A stretch of DNA of 64,000 nt from Penicillium oxalicum (Eukaryota > Ascomycota > Eurotiomycetes > Eurotiales > Aspergillaceae): the NCBI RefSeq assembly GCF_001723175.1, contig NC_064655.1, positions 1,054,001 through 1,118,000 of the forward strand, given 5' to 3'. Position 1 is the first letter of the stretch; every line of letters begins with the position of its first letter. Below are positions 31,481-42,012 of this stretch, piece by piece. Below the pieces are notes generated by a model. That model made no database searches. It saw only the letters and a program-made list of their open reading frames with translations, and was not told the origin of the DNA. Both the position numbers and the translations under genes were made by a program.

Positions 31481-34332
31481 TTATAGCTCGTCGTGAGGAG
31501 CAGGCGTGCCCTGTTGCAAATTCGGCATTGCCATCACGTTCACCACGAGACTGGTCCAGCCAGTGAAGTGCTGAGTCCGCTGCCCCACGCCCGTTTCTGG
31601 ATTGTACTGCTCCCAGGCGAAGCCAGTCCTCTTCCATTCCTTGAAGATGTTTTCCGCCAGATTTTTGCGTAAATCAGTGTACATCTGCCGAGCTTGGTTC
31701 TGATGAGGGCCAGAGACAACGGCAAGTTCCTTGATGAGAGAGCAAACGTCAGCAAGACTAATTGGACAAGTGTGGTGTGAGTGTGCCGAAACTTACATAG
31801 AGGTTTTTCAACACAAGGTAGTTGATTGGCATCCAGACGGGGCTTCGCCAATAGTTTTCTTCTGTGCCGTAGTACTTGTCCTTCTTGCTCAGACTGCGAA
31901 TACCATAATCACTCCACAGCTCGTCCGGGTCACTGATCAGATCGAGGACAGCCTTCAAACGAGGGCTATCAGGACTGAGCATGCCGGTCAGGAATGGGAA
32001 GATAGAGATATAGCCTTTGTGGCACACATGGACGCTCTCTTCAAACTCGTCGATAGTAGCATCACAGAAAGTCTGTTCCTTTTCATCCCAATGAAGGTCA
32101 TCGATGTTGCGTGTGATGGCGTTCTCGTAGTAGGCGAATTCCTCGGCATCCTCTGCTTCACCCAGGTACTCTGCAATGCGACGCAGCGTACGGGTCATCA
32201 TACCCATCCAGCTAATGAGATCCACATGCAGCTCACCGGGATGAGGGGGCTGAGGTCGGGGATAATCATCAATACCAGAAGTCAAAATGTGTTGTACCGA
32301 GCGTCCTCGCCAGCGGTAGGCCTCTTTAGTGGAGAAAGCCTCCCGATCGTAAGATTTGATATCCCCGCGCTGGGTTTTCCGGTACCAGAAGTAGTGTCTC
32401 TTCATCAAAGGATAGAAAGAGCGGAGGTAGCCATTTGCCAAGTCAGGGTTGCGTAATGTGGCCGAACGAAGAGATTCAGCTGGATCCTGGCTACCTGCAC
32501 TTTCTGCTTGAGCACTCTGGTTGGTCCTCGCCCTGTCCATAAAATCTTCCAAGGCCATGAAGAGTGTCGGAGGGTTTGCGTAATGAGGATACTGAACCGT
32601 GAACTCAGCGGGAACTTTGCTTCGTGCCTCGTGTCCCAAAATCTGCTCTCTCGCAATCCATCCGTCCTCGTCCATTAGATGGAACCAACTTTTGATGATT
32701 TCTAGACTGCAGATTCGATCAATATCATCTCCGCGCGAGGAAGATCCCAGTGACTTACGCCAGGTCAGAGTCGTATTCCATGATGGGAATCAGGTGAAAG
32801 CCCTCATCCCAAAGAAAGCCTCTCGGGAAGAATGGTCGGGAGGGAACACATGTGAAAAGGTCCTTGGGTCCCTCTGTCACCGGTTTGGCTTCAGCGCGAG
32901 CCTTCGCAGTCTCTTCCCAGAAGCCCTCATTTTCCTCGTCGTAGGCAGGGGAAGCAGAACGATCAACCACATCGTCACCATGGAAAAATCCGATCCCGCC
33001 AATCAAATTCGATATCATGGCCTTGGAGAAAGTGGTGAACTCATCATCGCGGTCAAATGGCGCCTGAGGAGCAAGCACCTGCCTGAACCTATCAGAGAAC
33101 GACAGAATTGCTTCTTTCTTCTGCTCTGTAATTGTGTCCGCTATGTGCAAATAAGCAAGAAAATCATTTTCAGCATAATGTGGGTGGAATATGATCTTAC
33201 AAGTCAAAGGCTTGGGGGCAGAACCCGATGAAAAGAGAACATCAAACTGCAATCGTTTTAAAAGAAAATTCTGTAGTAGAGAAAAGGGGCGTTCTGGCTT
33301 ACCTCAAAGGGTCCCTTAAAAACCTTTTGCACAAGGTGAACATTGCCGTCGCCGGGTACATGCTTGATTGTAAAGAGTTGAGCTGGATGAGGGGGATTAT
33401 CGGTGCCAAGTTTCTCAATGGCAGCGTCAACCTCGCCCTTCATCTGCGAAAAGAGGATACCTTTATTTGGAAACCATCAAGGCACAGTCAGTTATAGTGT
33501 ACCAGAAATCAGCATCGCAGATAAGACTGACCCTTCGCCTGCCAAAGATGCTCCTTCGGCATTGTTGCGCTGGACACCAGGCCGTGACCCAGCGGCTTAC
33601 CCAACTGATCGTCATCAATTTCAAGATACTCATTGCTGGCCGGACCGTCGGTGACATCGATTGTGAAATCTCCCAGCTCTGAGGAGTACCCGTTGAACCT
33701 CAAGTCACCCTCCAGTGGCTTGTGGTCGGAGGCAGTGCTCATGTCAACCCCCAGCTGACCCAGTCCTTCCAAGGTGGCATAGAACACAACTGCAACAGGC
33801 TGGTCGGGCCTCCCATCCTCTCGTGGGACTCCTTTCACACGGAAGCCCCAGCTGCCACCATGTTGACCACCCGGCACTTTGATGAAATCAATTGTCAAGT
33901 CCAAAGTATTACCGGCGTCGTGAATGGTTTCTCGACCACCTTTCCGGATATCATACTCATCCCAGCCATAACCTGCCATGCCTTCATTCTGTTCGCAAGT
34001 GTGCCTAAAGTCTGAACATGGAGCGTTAGTAAATGACTCACAGCCATCCAAATGGGAAGACAGTCTCAAGACACACTTTGCTGAACTGTAGCATAATCAT
34101 CGACTTTGGCCCACATGAGACCTGCGGCCAAACTGTTTGCAACACGCGGCCGCACGCCGAAGTAGAGGTTGGACTTGTACGGGCCCCATAATAGCGACTC
34201 GTTGTTCGCACGGGCAGCCTCTTTAATCAAGATTGACACGTCATTGGGACTTTGATTGGCAAGGGCTCCAATGGCATTGAGGAGCGACACCAATAATAGG
34301 GAGAATTTCAGCCGATGCATTGTTGACTGCAT
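31481..34332 (-). CDS. gls1: Mannosyl-oligosaccharide glucosidase (ER glucosidase I, GH63) with C-terminal HDEL
   Basis: Seven exons (34332-34077, 34011-33532, 33460-33303, 33246-33201, 33140-32759, 32706-31797, 31729-31481) encode 826 residues, and every phase closes. The N-terminus has a cleavable-type signal sequence with the core KFSLLLVSLLNAIGALA. Translation may start at 34332 or at the in-frame ATG 34320. GH63 blocks follow: LLWGPYKSNLYFGVRPR, VQQNFRHTCEQNEGMAGYGW, FFPRGFLWDEGFH, MDEDGWIAREQILG, YWRSPVWMPINY and GFAWEQYNPETG. The protein ends APHDEL. The enzyme removes the outermost glucose from Glc3Man9GlcNAc2 on new glycoproteins. The yeast enzyme is a type II membrane protein, whereas this one looks like a soluble ER-retained form. 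Introns 2 and 6 use AAG acceptors, but the joined protein is colinear with the family. Confidence 0.95.
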
Positions 34333-34612
34333 CCTTTAAACGGACGGCATTGACAGAAGATGCTTCGGCGGGAGCGGGCAAAGTGCGCGGAGCTGCACAT
34401 GTTCTCTCCGCAATTACGTGGCCCGAGCTCCAGAAACCGACCGACATGCTAGGTCGGTGCGCTCCAACGTATTTATACTATGCTCATGAGAGATGAAGAA
34501 GAGGGCGTGAGCTGGGGAAAGCAAGCTCCGTGTAGATGAGTATTCACTGGTATTGATCTTGAGTATTGGATACACACGACAGGAATACTACGATCTGATG
34601 TCGTTTGTCCTT

Positions 34613-35927
34613 TCAGAGTTGATCACGGGGATCCAAGGAGCTAATCTTCGCACTTTTGGCTTCACCCTGGAAGACAAACTCACTCATGAGTTTACCAGTA
34701 CCAGGACCATTCTGGATGCCCCAGCAGGTATGGCCCGCAGCCAGGTACAACCCCTTGGTGTGTGTCAAGCCCACTAAGGGACCCTTGCCTCGCTCGCAGT
34801 TCGGCAAGTAACAGGCCTGTTTTGTCCGGACTTTACCATCGCGGAGTGCATCCGAGATGCTACCGACCTGGTCGAAGATTTCCTGGCAGCGCTCAAGATC
34901 AACCTCAACCTCGGCCGACGTACTGGGCAGTGGTACAGTTTGGTCCCCGTCACCGCAAGCATACACCGTATCGTCAGGACGTGTGTAGATCTCCGGAGCT
35001 GCCACGGTAGGTCGAGATCGCTTAGAAGGGTCGAAATCTGCTGGGATTTCGATGCTGGTAAACAAAGCATAGGCGCTGACGGGTCTCGCCGGCTCAATAA
35101 CGACACTGTGCGCACGCATGGCTGTGATGGGTGCCTCTGGTAGCACAGAACGAGTCCAAGGACCAGCTGCCACAATTACATCGGTAGCGGCAGTAGTGTG
35201 GACTTCGCCTGAGGACTTCTCAGTGTAGGTCACGGAGTCTACACCATCATCAGAGCGAGAGATCTCGGTCACTTGGCCGATGATGATCTTTGCGCCCTTT
35301 TCCTCGGCTAGTTTGGCCATGGAAGTGGTAAAAAGATATGGATGGACTTGTGCAGTTTCTCCGGGCCCGCTCATACTCTCGTAGGCCCGCAGAAGATCTG
35401 GCTCAATCCAGTCCAGATCCTTCGGAATGTTGGCAGACTTGAGCTTGGAGACTGCGGCATTGCTGCGCTTTTGAAGAGACTGGCCTTCTTCCTTCTTCTG
35501 GCTCGTGTCACTCATCGCACGGCCCTTGACAACGATTTGACCACAGTTGGTCTCTCGATACCCCCACCTGTTCTTTCCATCATGTTCCTTTGCAAGCTGT
35601 GCGTGCAGCGTGAAGCTCAGGTCAACAATGTTGCTGGGATAAGCCCATTGAGCCAGTAGTCCGCCTGCTTTGCCCGATGCCCCGCCTGCTATCTCTGAAG
35701 CCTCAAGGAGGGTTACAGTGTGCTGAACCGGATCGTATGAAGGATGTCTAGTCAAATAATAGGCTGTACAGCAGCCGATAATCCCACCACCTGATAGATC
35801 GCCAAAAGTCAGCTATTGAAAGTCGCAGTACGCCGAGCACCAAGCGGCGGAGGGGAAATCTGGTCAGCGCGGGACTTGTCAACTGACCAATGACGACAAT
35901 GTCACGACGACCACTTGTGGCCGACAT
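34613..35927 (-). CDS. FAD-dependent oxidoreductase of the DAO family (Tda3-like)
   Basis: Exons 35927-35888 and 35790-34613 (intron 97 bp) encode 405 residues. The splice builds the dinucleotide-binding motif: DIVVIGGGIIGCCTAYYLT, with Gly14, Gly16 and Gly19. Further marks are LLEASEIAGGASGKAGGLLA, IVAAGPWTRSVLP and a C-terminal GLYLAAGHTCWGIQNGPGTG, the FAD-contacting end of the DAO fold. Yeast Tda3 is an FAD protein linked to late-endosome-to-Golgi recycling, and other DAO members oxidise amino acids. The substrate is not evident. An in-frame upstream ATG at 35975 would add MASLRSITSRIRPAAK, a basic presequence-like extension. It lies on the same strand as the glucosidase I gene, 280 bp from its start. 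Confidence 0.87.
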
Positions 35928-36421
35928 TTTTGCTGCAGGTCGGATTCTGGAAGTGATGGACCGGAGAGATGCCACGCGGCAGGTACCAAAGATGGAGAGA
36001 GAATGACTTTGACAGGGCGATTACAGAAGTTTGTTGAACTACGTCACTGCGGTCGAGGTCCCAACCCTGTCATGCGCGACTCTTGTTAGCTAATACGTGG
36101 TTTAGTGCCAACTAGCTACCTAACCCTCCGGGCCCGCTCACCGAGACGTGGTAGCAGCCGAACGCACTGTTCCAACTGAGCGTCGCGGGTGGTTTATTTT
36201 CACTGATAGACTTCCGAACTTGGCAGTAATATGTCATTTGCCCTGGGCAGAAGGGTTGCCATAAAGTAAAGAATAGTAAGAAATACAGGTAAGCTCGATA
36301 CTCCACGCTCCTCGAAATGCATGTGGATTGTGCCGTGATGTCCAGAGTTCCACTGTGTAGGCACTGGCGCCGTAGTAGAGGATGGATGTAGACCTCCAGA
36401 TCGACGATAGCTGCCCTCAAA
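35928..36421. other. Intergenic region between two minus-strand genes
   Basis: Promoter of the oxidoreductase gene and 3' flank of the SNRNP27 gene. If the oxidoreductase starts at 35975, its first codons lie here. Nothing else recognised. Confidence 0.6.
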
Positions 36422-37237
36422 TTACCGAGACGGACTGAGCGGCCGGTTGAAACCACCTGGACGGTTCATGTACTGGCGATACTCGCTCACTGAAACCTTG
36501 TGCACGCCATAGACATTGTTCCCCGGCACCTTGGTGTTTTTCGTGGTTCGGAATCTGGTAAAACCCATACTCTTCCGCATCATTGCCTCCATCTCGTCCT
36601 CGTCGGCGTCGTCCTTGTAATCTACCTCCATCTCGTCTGGATGATGGCCGACAGCTGCAGGGCCATTCGCAGAGCGTCCATCGTTTCGGAATCGGGGCTC
36701 TTTGTAATCGGGATGGCGGTCGCCTTTAGGTCCTCGAGGAGGTGGGCTTCGTGAGCGAGGTCTTGCTCCGTTTCGTCTTGGGGATCGCGAGCGATTACGG
36801 ATCCTGTCGCCTTTACCTTGCACTGTCGACGTTGGTCAGACTGAAGCTCTCTCACTAAGTGAACGATAACTGCGAAACCTCCCCCCGGCCAAAAAAACAA
36901 AGGTGATGGACCTACCTCGTCGGTCATGTCCACGGTCCCTGCTGACATCTCTCATGCGGTCTCGACCGCCACGGTCATCTCGATCTCGGTCCTTTCGGTC
37001 CATGACTCGGCGATCTCGAGACCAGCTCCTTTCTCGCCGTCTTTCATTACGATCTCGAGAACGTGAGCGGTGGCGGCGCTCTTCCCAAGGGTCATCCTTC
37101 CGTACGTCGCGGGGATTAGGTGAGCGTCTGCGACTGTGATCCATATCCTGTCCAGCATGACCGTTATGCGTATCGTTCTTCTCCCACATAGTACTACTGT
37201 CCACGCGCCGTGCGCGTTTGGCAGGAGGCTCTGCCAT
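36422..37237 (-). CDS. U4/U6.U5 tri-snRNP protein SNRNP27
   Basis: Exons 37237-36916 and 36822-36422 (intron 93 bp) encode 240 residues. The N-terminal 170 residues are rich in Arg, Asp and Ser with SRSRDR- and RSRSPRR-type repeats. The C-terminal domain is diagnostic: MMRKSMGFTRFRTTKNTKVP, then GNNVYGVHKVSVSEYRQYMN and a final RPGGFNRPLSPSR. SNRNP27 (27 kDa, RY-1) is a component of the tri-snRNP that helps 5' splice-site choice before spliceosome activation. The methionine in MGFTRF corresponds to the region where worm mutants alter start-site fidelity. This correspondence is recalled, not aligned. Confidence 0.92.
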
Positions 37238-39488
37238 GGGAGGAGACGTAGTGTGACTCTTGTGGTTGTGACAGGATCTTGCTGAGCTTAAGTCGGTCGG
37301 GACAAAGCCAAAATTGAGGGTTGTATCAAGTCTGAATCATGCGCACGGTTTTCCGAGTGGCTTAAGATCTCGTAGATTAATTCGTCATCATAGGAAATTG
37401 AATTTGGAGGGTAGATATCACGTACTCCAAGCTGGACGCCGAACGGGCAACGGCGAGAAAGTTTGTTCCGGTCGCCGACATTCCCCTTTCACGCAGTTCC
37501 TGCCGAGAGCTTCTTGCAACCAGTCGCAAACGCGGGAATACACGGATATTTTGTCATTCATGACCTGAGAGTCGCCCGAGGTTTCGCTTGGCAAGCTGGG
37601 AATTAGGAAGAAAGTCTCAAATTGTCTCTCCATCACTTTGGGAGACTATTCGAGGCACTAGATTCTGTCTCGCCTTGCTGAATGGGATTTTGGTGAGCTT
37701 TCGCCAAGTCACCTCCGCGCTATGTGAGCGGGCAACAATAAATGAATAGCTGCTCCCTGATTCTTCACAAAGGGCCTCCATCAAATTGTGTACCGAATGA
37801 AGATTCATATAATTACTTTGAACTTTAGATATCTGACGTGAATATCAAATGCAATGACGTTCCAGTCAGGATCGGAGGACACTGCCATCCCGAGGATAAG
37901 AATCGGCCATGGGATAGTTGAGGTGAGCAGACTTTAGTAGTTAGCAAGAAATACATGGCGTTATGTAAGCTTCAGTCTCTTTTCAGAACCTGAACGAAGA
38001 TTTTCACTTTCTGTCTGCGGCAGCTTGTCAAGAGATCAGACACAAGTGGCCCGCTTTGGTGATAGAAACAAGTTGATGCTATGTGAGCACGCTTCGACTA
38101 TTTGTTCCTCGCTCCCACCTAGGTCTTCCAGCAATTTGCGAGGACTGCTGGAATTGACGTGATTCGGTATGTATGTTTTTTCATAACCACATTCCCACTT
38201 GATAGTGTGTTGGTTTTGATCGAGTCTTCTATGCCCGAGACACCAATCTGTACTCCATTATTTCCTTATATTATTGGGTCTCCATACAGTCAAGCTGCGG
38301 ACCGCTGATTGAATCGGTTCTTGTAGTTCCAGTAAGTGTCATAAGCCTTGTCAGAGCTTCTCCATGACCCGTTTGCTCGAAGAAGGTAGGTTTTCAAGGC
38401 TTCTTGTAACACCTTAAATTCCCCAGTCGTATACATTTGTCGTCTTCTTTCAGGTCTTTAAACCAACCTCCCCCCCCCCCCCCCCTCCCCAATATCTATT
38501 CATAGAAGGCCATTCGATGATACAGACTCTACATACCTATATTGACTTGAAGGAGGCTCACTTACCAAGCGGGCTTGCACCAGCTCGAGACAGCAACCAA
38601 CGGCGAAGACATTAGTACACGATTTGGACACATCGGGCGGCGATCGTGAGGCTATCCCCCTCACCAAAATATAGCCAGAGCTTAATCTGATTTTCCACAT
38701 TAATATAAGCCAATGATGCTCATATATCCTTTTGAAACAATCTTGTCAGTGGCATATTTTCAATCCATATGTAATCCGCCTACCGAGTGGATCCTCAAAC
38801 AGCAGGCCTTTCCCACGATGAGACCGATACATGACATTTGGCGTACTCAAAATATCAATATATGGAGCTCAAAAATGTTGGTTTGATGCGTCAGAAATCA
38901 ATCCTTCTTATAAACCTCTTTATAAGCGAAGAATGCGTTTTAGTAGCTTCTCCACTCATGAATCAATCCTCTTTGATGGTGAGTCCTTGTCAGCTACCGG
39001 GCAGCTTCCCAAGATATCTTTCAAGGACTTCCGTAAAGCCGCTGCTTTGAGGTCTCAATGGAGAACTGGACTGCCTGGTGCTTCGATCTCTCCGTCGAAA
39101 TTCTACCGACTTGATGAGATGGAAGTGCCGCCCGACGCAAGTTATCTCAAGCTATGATTAGTTTCTTGAGGATGGAAGATATCGGTTTCCGAAGCAAATA
39201 GCTCCTAACGTCAAAATTTATGCGTTGCATTGTCACCACTGGGTGAGTCCTGCTGCACCAGATTGAGGCACAGGTCACTGACTGACTCTTGACTACCCAA
39301 ATAAACTAAATGATTCATACGTGCTGTGGGGCATTCGTGCATGAAACTACCACGGGCCAACCCGTCCAGCCCCAACTTTAATTCGGACCTCGAAAAATTT
39401 CACAGCATGACCAGCACCCCCACTTCACACTTAGCCTTCGCGATCTCCTTCACCACCATCAAACCCGCATTCCCAATTTGCTGGCGAA
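37238..39488. other. Gene-poor divergent region between snrnp27 and elp5
   Basis: 2.25 kb with no gene I can support. A 108-codon frame at 38831-39157 has no family resemblance and no splice-extended partner. A 16-base C tract lies at 38470-38485. Base composition is AT-rich compared with the genes around it. Confidence 0.55.
38470..38485. repeat. Homopolymer C tract, 16 bases
   Basis: Sixteen consecutive C followed by T and four more C. It is the only long C tract in the window and lies in non-coding sequence. Confidence 0.9.
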
Positions 39489-40692
39489 ATGGCACCCACC
39501 AATCTGTCCCATCGGAGGACGCACAATCTTCTGCTGATCTCTAAGCTGTTGAGTCTGAGGGACACTACATCTCCTTTAACCCTGCTTCAAGATTCGCTGG
39601 AGCAACCGGCCACTCCGTTGATCAAGGAGTATATTAGACGCGCCAAGGTACGACCGGGAGTCAGAGTTATTTTTGCAAGAGACTCTGCGCTCTATTTCAT
39701 AAGCCCAAGCTACATTCTAACTTACAGACATATAGCTCTCCAAAGTGCATGTCACGTTTATTTCCTATGAAACATTAAAGAAACCCGATGGTGTTGATGC
39801 TTTCATTGCCACCCGCCGGAAAACGCCGACCGAGGTTGTCAGAGAAGCCAGCGCCGCTTATCAACCAGGCGTTGGTGCAGAGACGCCAAGACGTAAGTCA
39901 GAAAAAAAAGAGGGCAGCGTTTGATATGTTAAAACTAGTTCGAACTAACAAACATCATTAGGTCGTCTCATCATTATTGACACCGTCAATCCTCTTCTGA
40001 ACTCGAAGACATTAGAAACTGGATTCCATCTTCCCTCATTTCTTGGCTCTTTCATCGCCCCTTCGGGCCCAGCGGGTGGTAAGGCTGAGGCTTCGCTTGT
40101 AGTGACATATCACCAAGACATTCCTGCGCAGTCTCAGCTGAACCATTACTCACCTCCACCACTGTCAATCTTAACATACCTGGCGACCAGTATCATTACG
40201 CTTCATTCGTTTTCCCATATATTGGCGCGAAAAGCTGCTCGTGATCGCAGCTTGGCCGCGCCATCGTTTGGGCTGGAGGAAGAACAGGACGGCGTCCTTC
40301 TCAGCAGATTAGACAAGCTTGCTGGTACCGGCGCCGCCGAGGGCGTCGTGCTCGAGTTGGAGCACCGGCGCAAAAGTGGTCGCGGGGTGTTAGAGTGGTA
40401 CCTTCTTCCACCAGCCTCGAGATACTCACCACAGCATGTGAAGGAGGTTGTCACCCTGTTGGATGACAATGTCCTGTACAACCCTCCGACAGACATCAAA
40501 GCCAGCCACGATAACGATGAGCCACAATCGACATTCGAATTGGGTCTCACGGATCGGCAAAGGCGAGACAGAGAAGGGGTGGTTTTGCCCTACTTTGACG
40601 CTCAGCAGGGTAATGGTCCGGGAGAAGGTGGTCGCATTCTCTACGACATGGGCGAAGAGGATGATTTCGACGAGGAAGAGGATGAAATATAA
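39489..40692 (+). CDS. elp5: Elongator complex subunit Elp5 (Iki1)
   Basis: Exons 39489-39647, 39736-39892 and 39962-40692 (introns 88 and 69 bp) encode 348 residues. Exon 1 gives MAPTNLSHRRTHNLLLISKL, exon 2 LSKVHVTFISYETLKKPDGV and exon 3 RRLIIIDTVNPLL. This order of beta-strand and helix elements matches the RecA-like fold of Elp5. The C-terminus is very acidic and ends DFDEEEDEI. Elp4, Elp5 and Elp6 form the hexameric ring of Elongator, which supports cm5/mcm5 modification of wobble uridine in tRNAs. Neither exon 1 nor exon 2 looks significant alone, so the gene is easy to miss unspliced. It converges on sec22, with 179 bp between the two stops. Confidence 0.88.
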
Positions 40693-40871
40693 TGGCAATT
40701 TCTGTGCCACTTTGAATCACAAATCCTTTTTGATAACCGAACGTATTCTCGATTCACAAGGACATAGGTGGCTCGTGAGCCTGCAAGTTCATGGCTCAAA
40801 ATATGAATGAAAATGCAAGCGTTGGTATTGGGAAAAACAGACAACAGAGGGAATATTGAGGTGAACAACGC

Positions 40872-41751
40872 TCAGAAAAACCGCCACCACAGCAAAACCA
40901 ACACAACAAAACCAACGCCGACGAAAGGACCATACTGCATGACACGTTTAGAAAACGAACCTCCATCTGGCAAAACTCAATGAGGCTATCTTACCTGCTT
41001 CACCAACAATTCCCAATTGATCCGTACTGCTGCCTTTCGATATTTCTTACTGTCCTCCCGGAGTCGGCCTGATAATTCTCCCATTCGCTCCAAGCTGTCT
41101 CCGCGATAGAGAAGATCCTCAATGTTCTTGGTCATGACTTTGGTGACATCACGCAGCTCGTCGTTCAACTTGTCCAGATTCTGGGAAGCTCGACTGTCTT
41201 GATACAGTTTCTTTGTCCGCTGAATGAAGGTGTCGAATTCGACAAAGGCGTAAGGTCGGAGTGTTGGGGAGAGATATTGTGATTGCGTGTAGGTGGTAGT
41301 GAACTCGGAGGCCACGTCAGCGAGGTATGTGAACGCAAGTTTTCGTGGATATGATCGATCGCAAATGCATAAAAAGCAAACGTCATTTTGGATCATGTAA
41401 CTATCATCTTGTCAAAATCCAATTCAGCTTTTTTGCGGATAAATGTTCTCATACTGGAGGTTATATTGTCCAGATTCGATGCTCGCCTGCGGTGCGGAAT
41501 TGCGATTCAACCGCCGAAAGATCATCTTGGCCTGGCCTTTGATTTCAGACAGCTCAGCCTCGGCCTAGGAGAGCATCTTGTGAGTGATACGCTCCAAAGC
41601 ACTCAGGATATTGCGTACTGACCTGCTCGTCATCAACAGAAGCAGCCAGCATCAGCCCTGCACACAAAGATATCAGCTTCCGTCGCACCACATATGACCA
41701 GAAGTTTCTCACGCACCATCGAGCCGGGCGATCTGTGTCGATTTCACCATC
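40872..41751 (-). CDS. sec22: ER-Golgi v-SNARE Sec22
   Basis: Five exons (41751-41718, 41657-41623, 41564-41455, 41400-40995, 40934-40872) with introns of 60, 58, 54 and 60 bp encode 215 residues, the family's usual length. The longin domain begins MVKSTQIARLDGLMLAASVD and continues with NLHYMIQNDVCFLCICDRSY. The SNARE motif spans about residues 130-190, with KLNDELRDVTKVMTKNIEDL and LLYRGDSLERM and the central Arg of R-SNAREs. The tail anchor YGPFVGVGFVVLVLLWWRFF forms the whole last exon. Sec22 drives fusion of COPII and COPI vesicles with Golgi and ER, and here it shares the window with Sec16. The five-exon model is supported by every phase and by the family alignment recalled. Confidence 0.96.
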
Positions 41752-42012
41752 TTGAGGCCCTCTGAGGTCAGTGCTTTATTTTGATTAATTGCACTTGGCG
41801 CAAACAGGTACGGAGTTGGCCAGCATGGCTGTAGGAGGGGCGGTCACCCACGGCAGAAGACGCTACGTAGGGTCGGGGGGATCGGAGGCAAGCTGCAAGT
41901 GATCCGCGAAATGCTTCGTTCACCCGGACTTTTTGTTCTCACCATATTTTCAAAGACAACCACCGCTACTCAGGCTGGTCAGGCAAATGTAGCAAAGTAG
42001 GGAGAGCTGAGA

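Noticed and set aside
38831..39157. 108-codon plus-strand frame in the 37-39 kb gap
   Set aside because: Cannot be linked to flanking exons and matches no family known to me. Kept only as a remark in the gap description.
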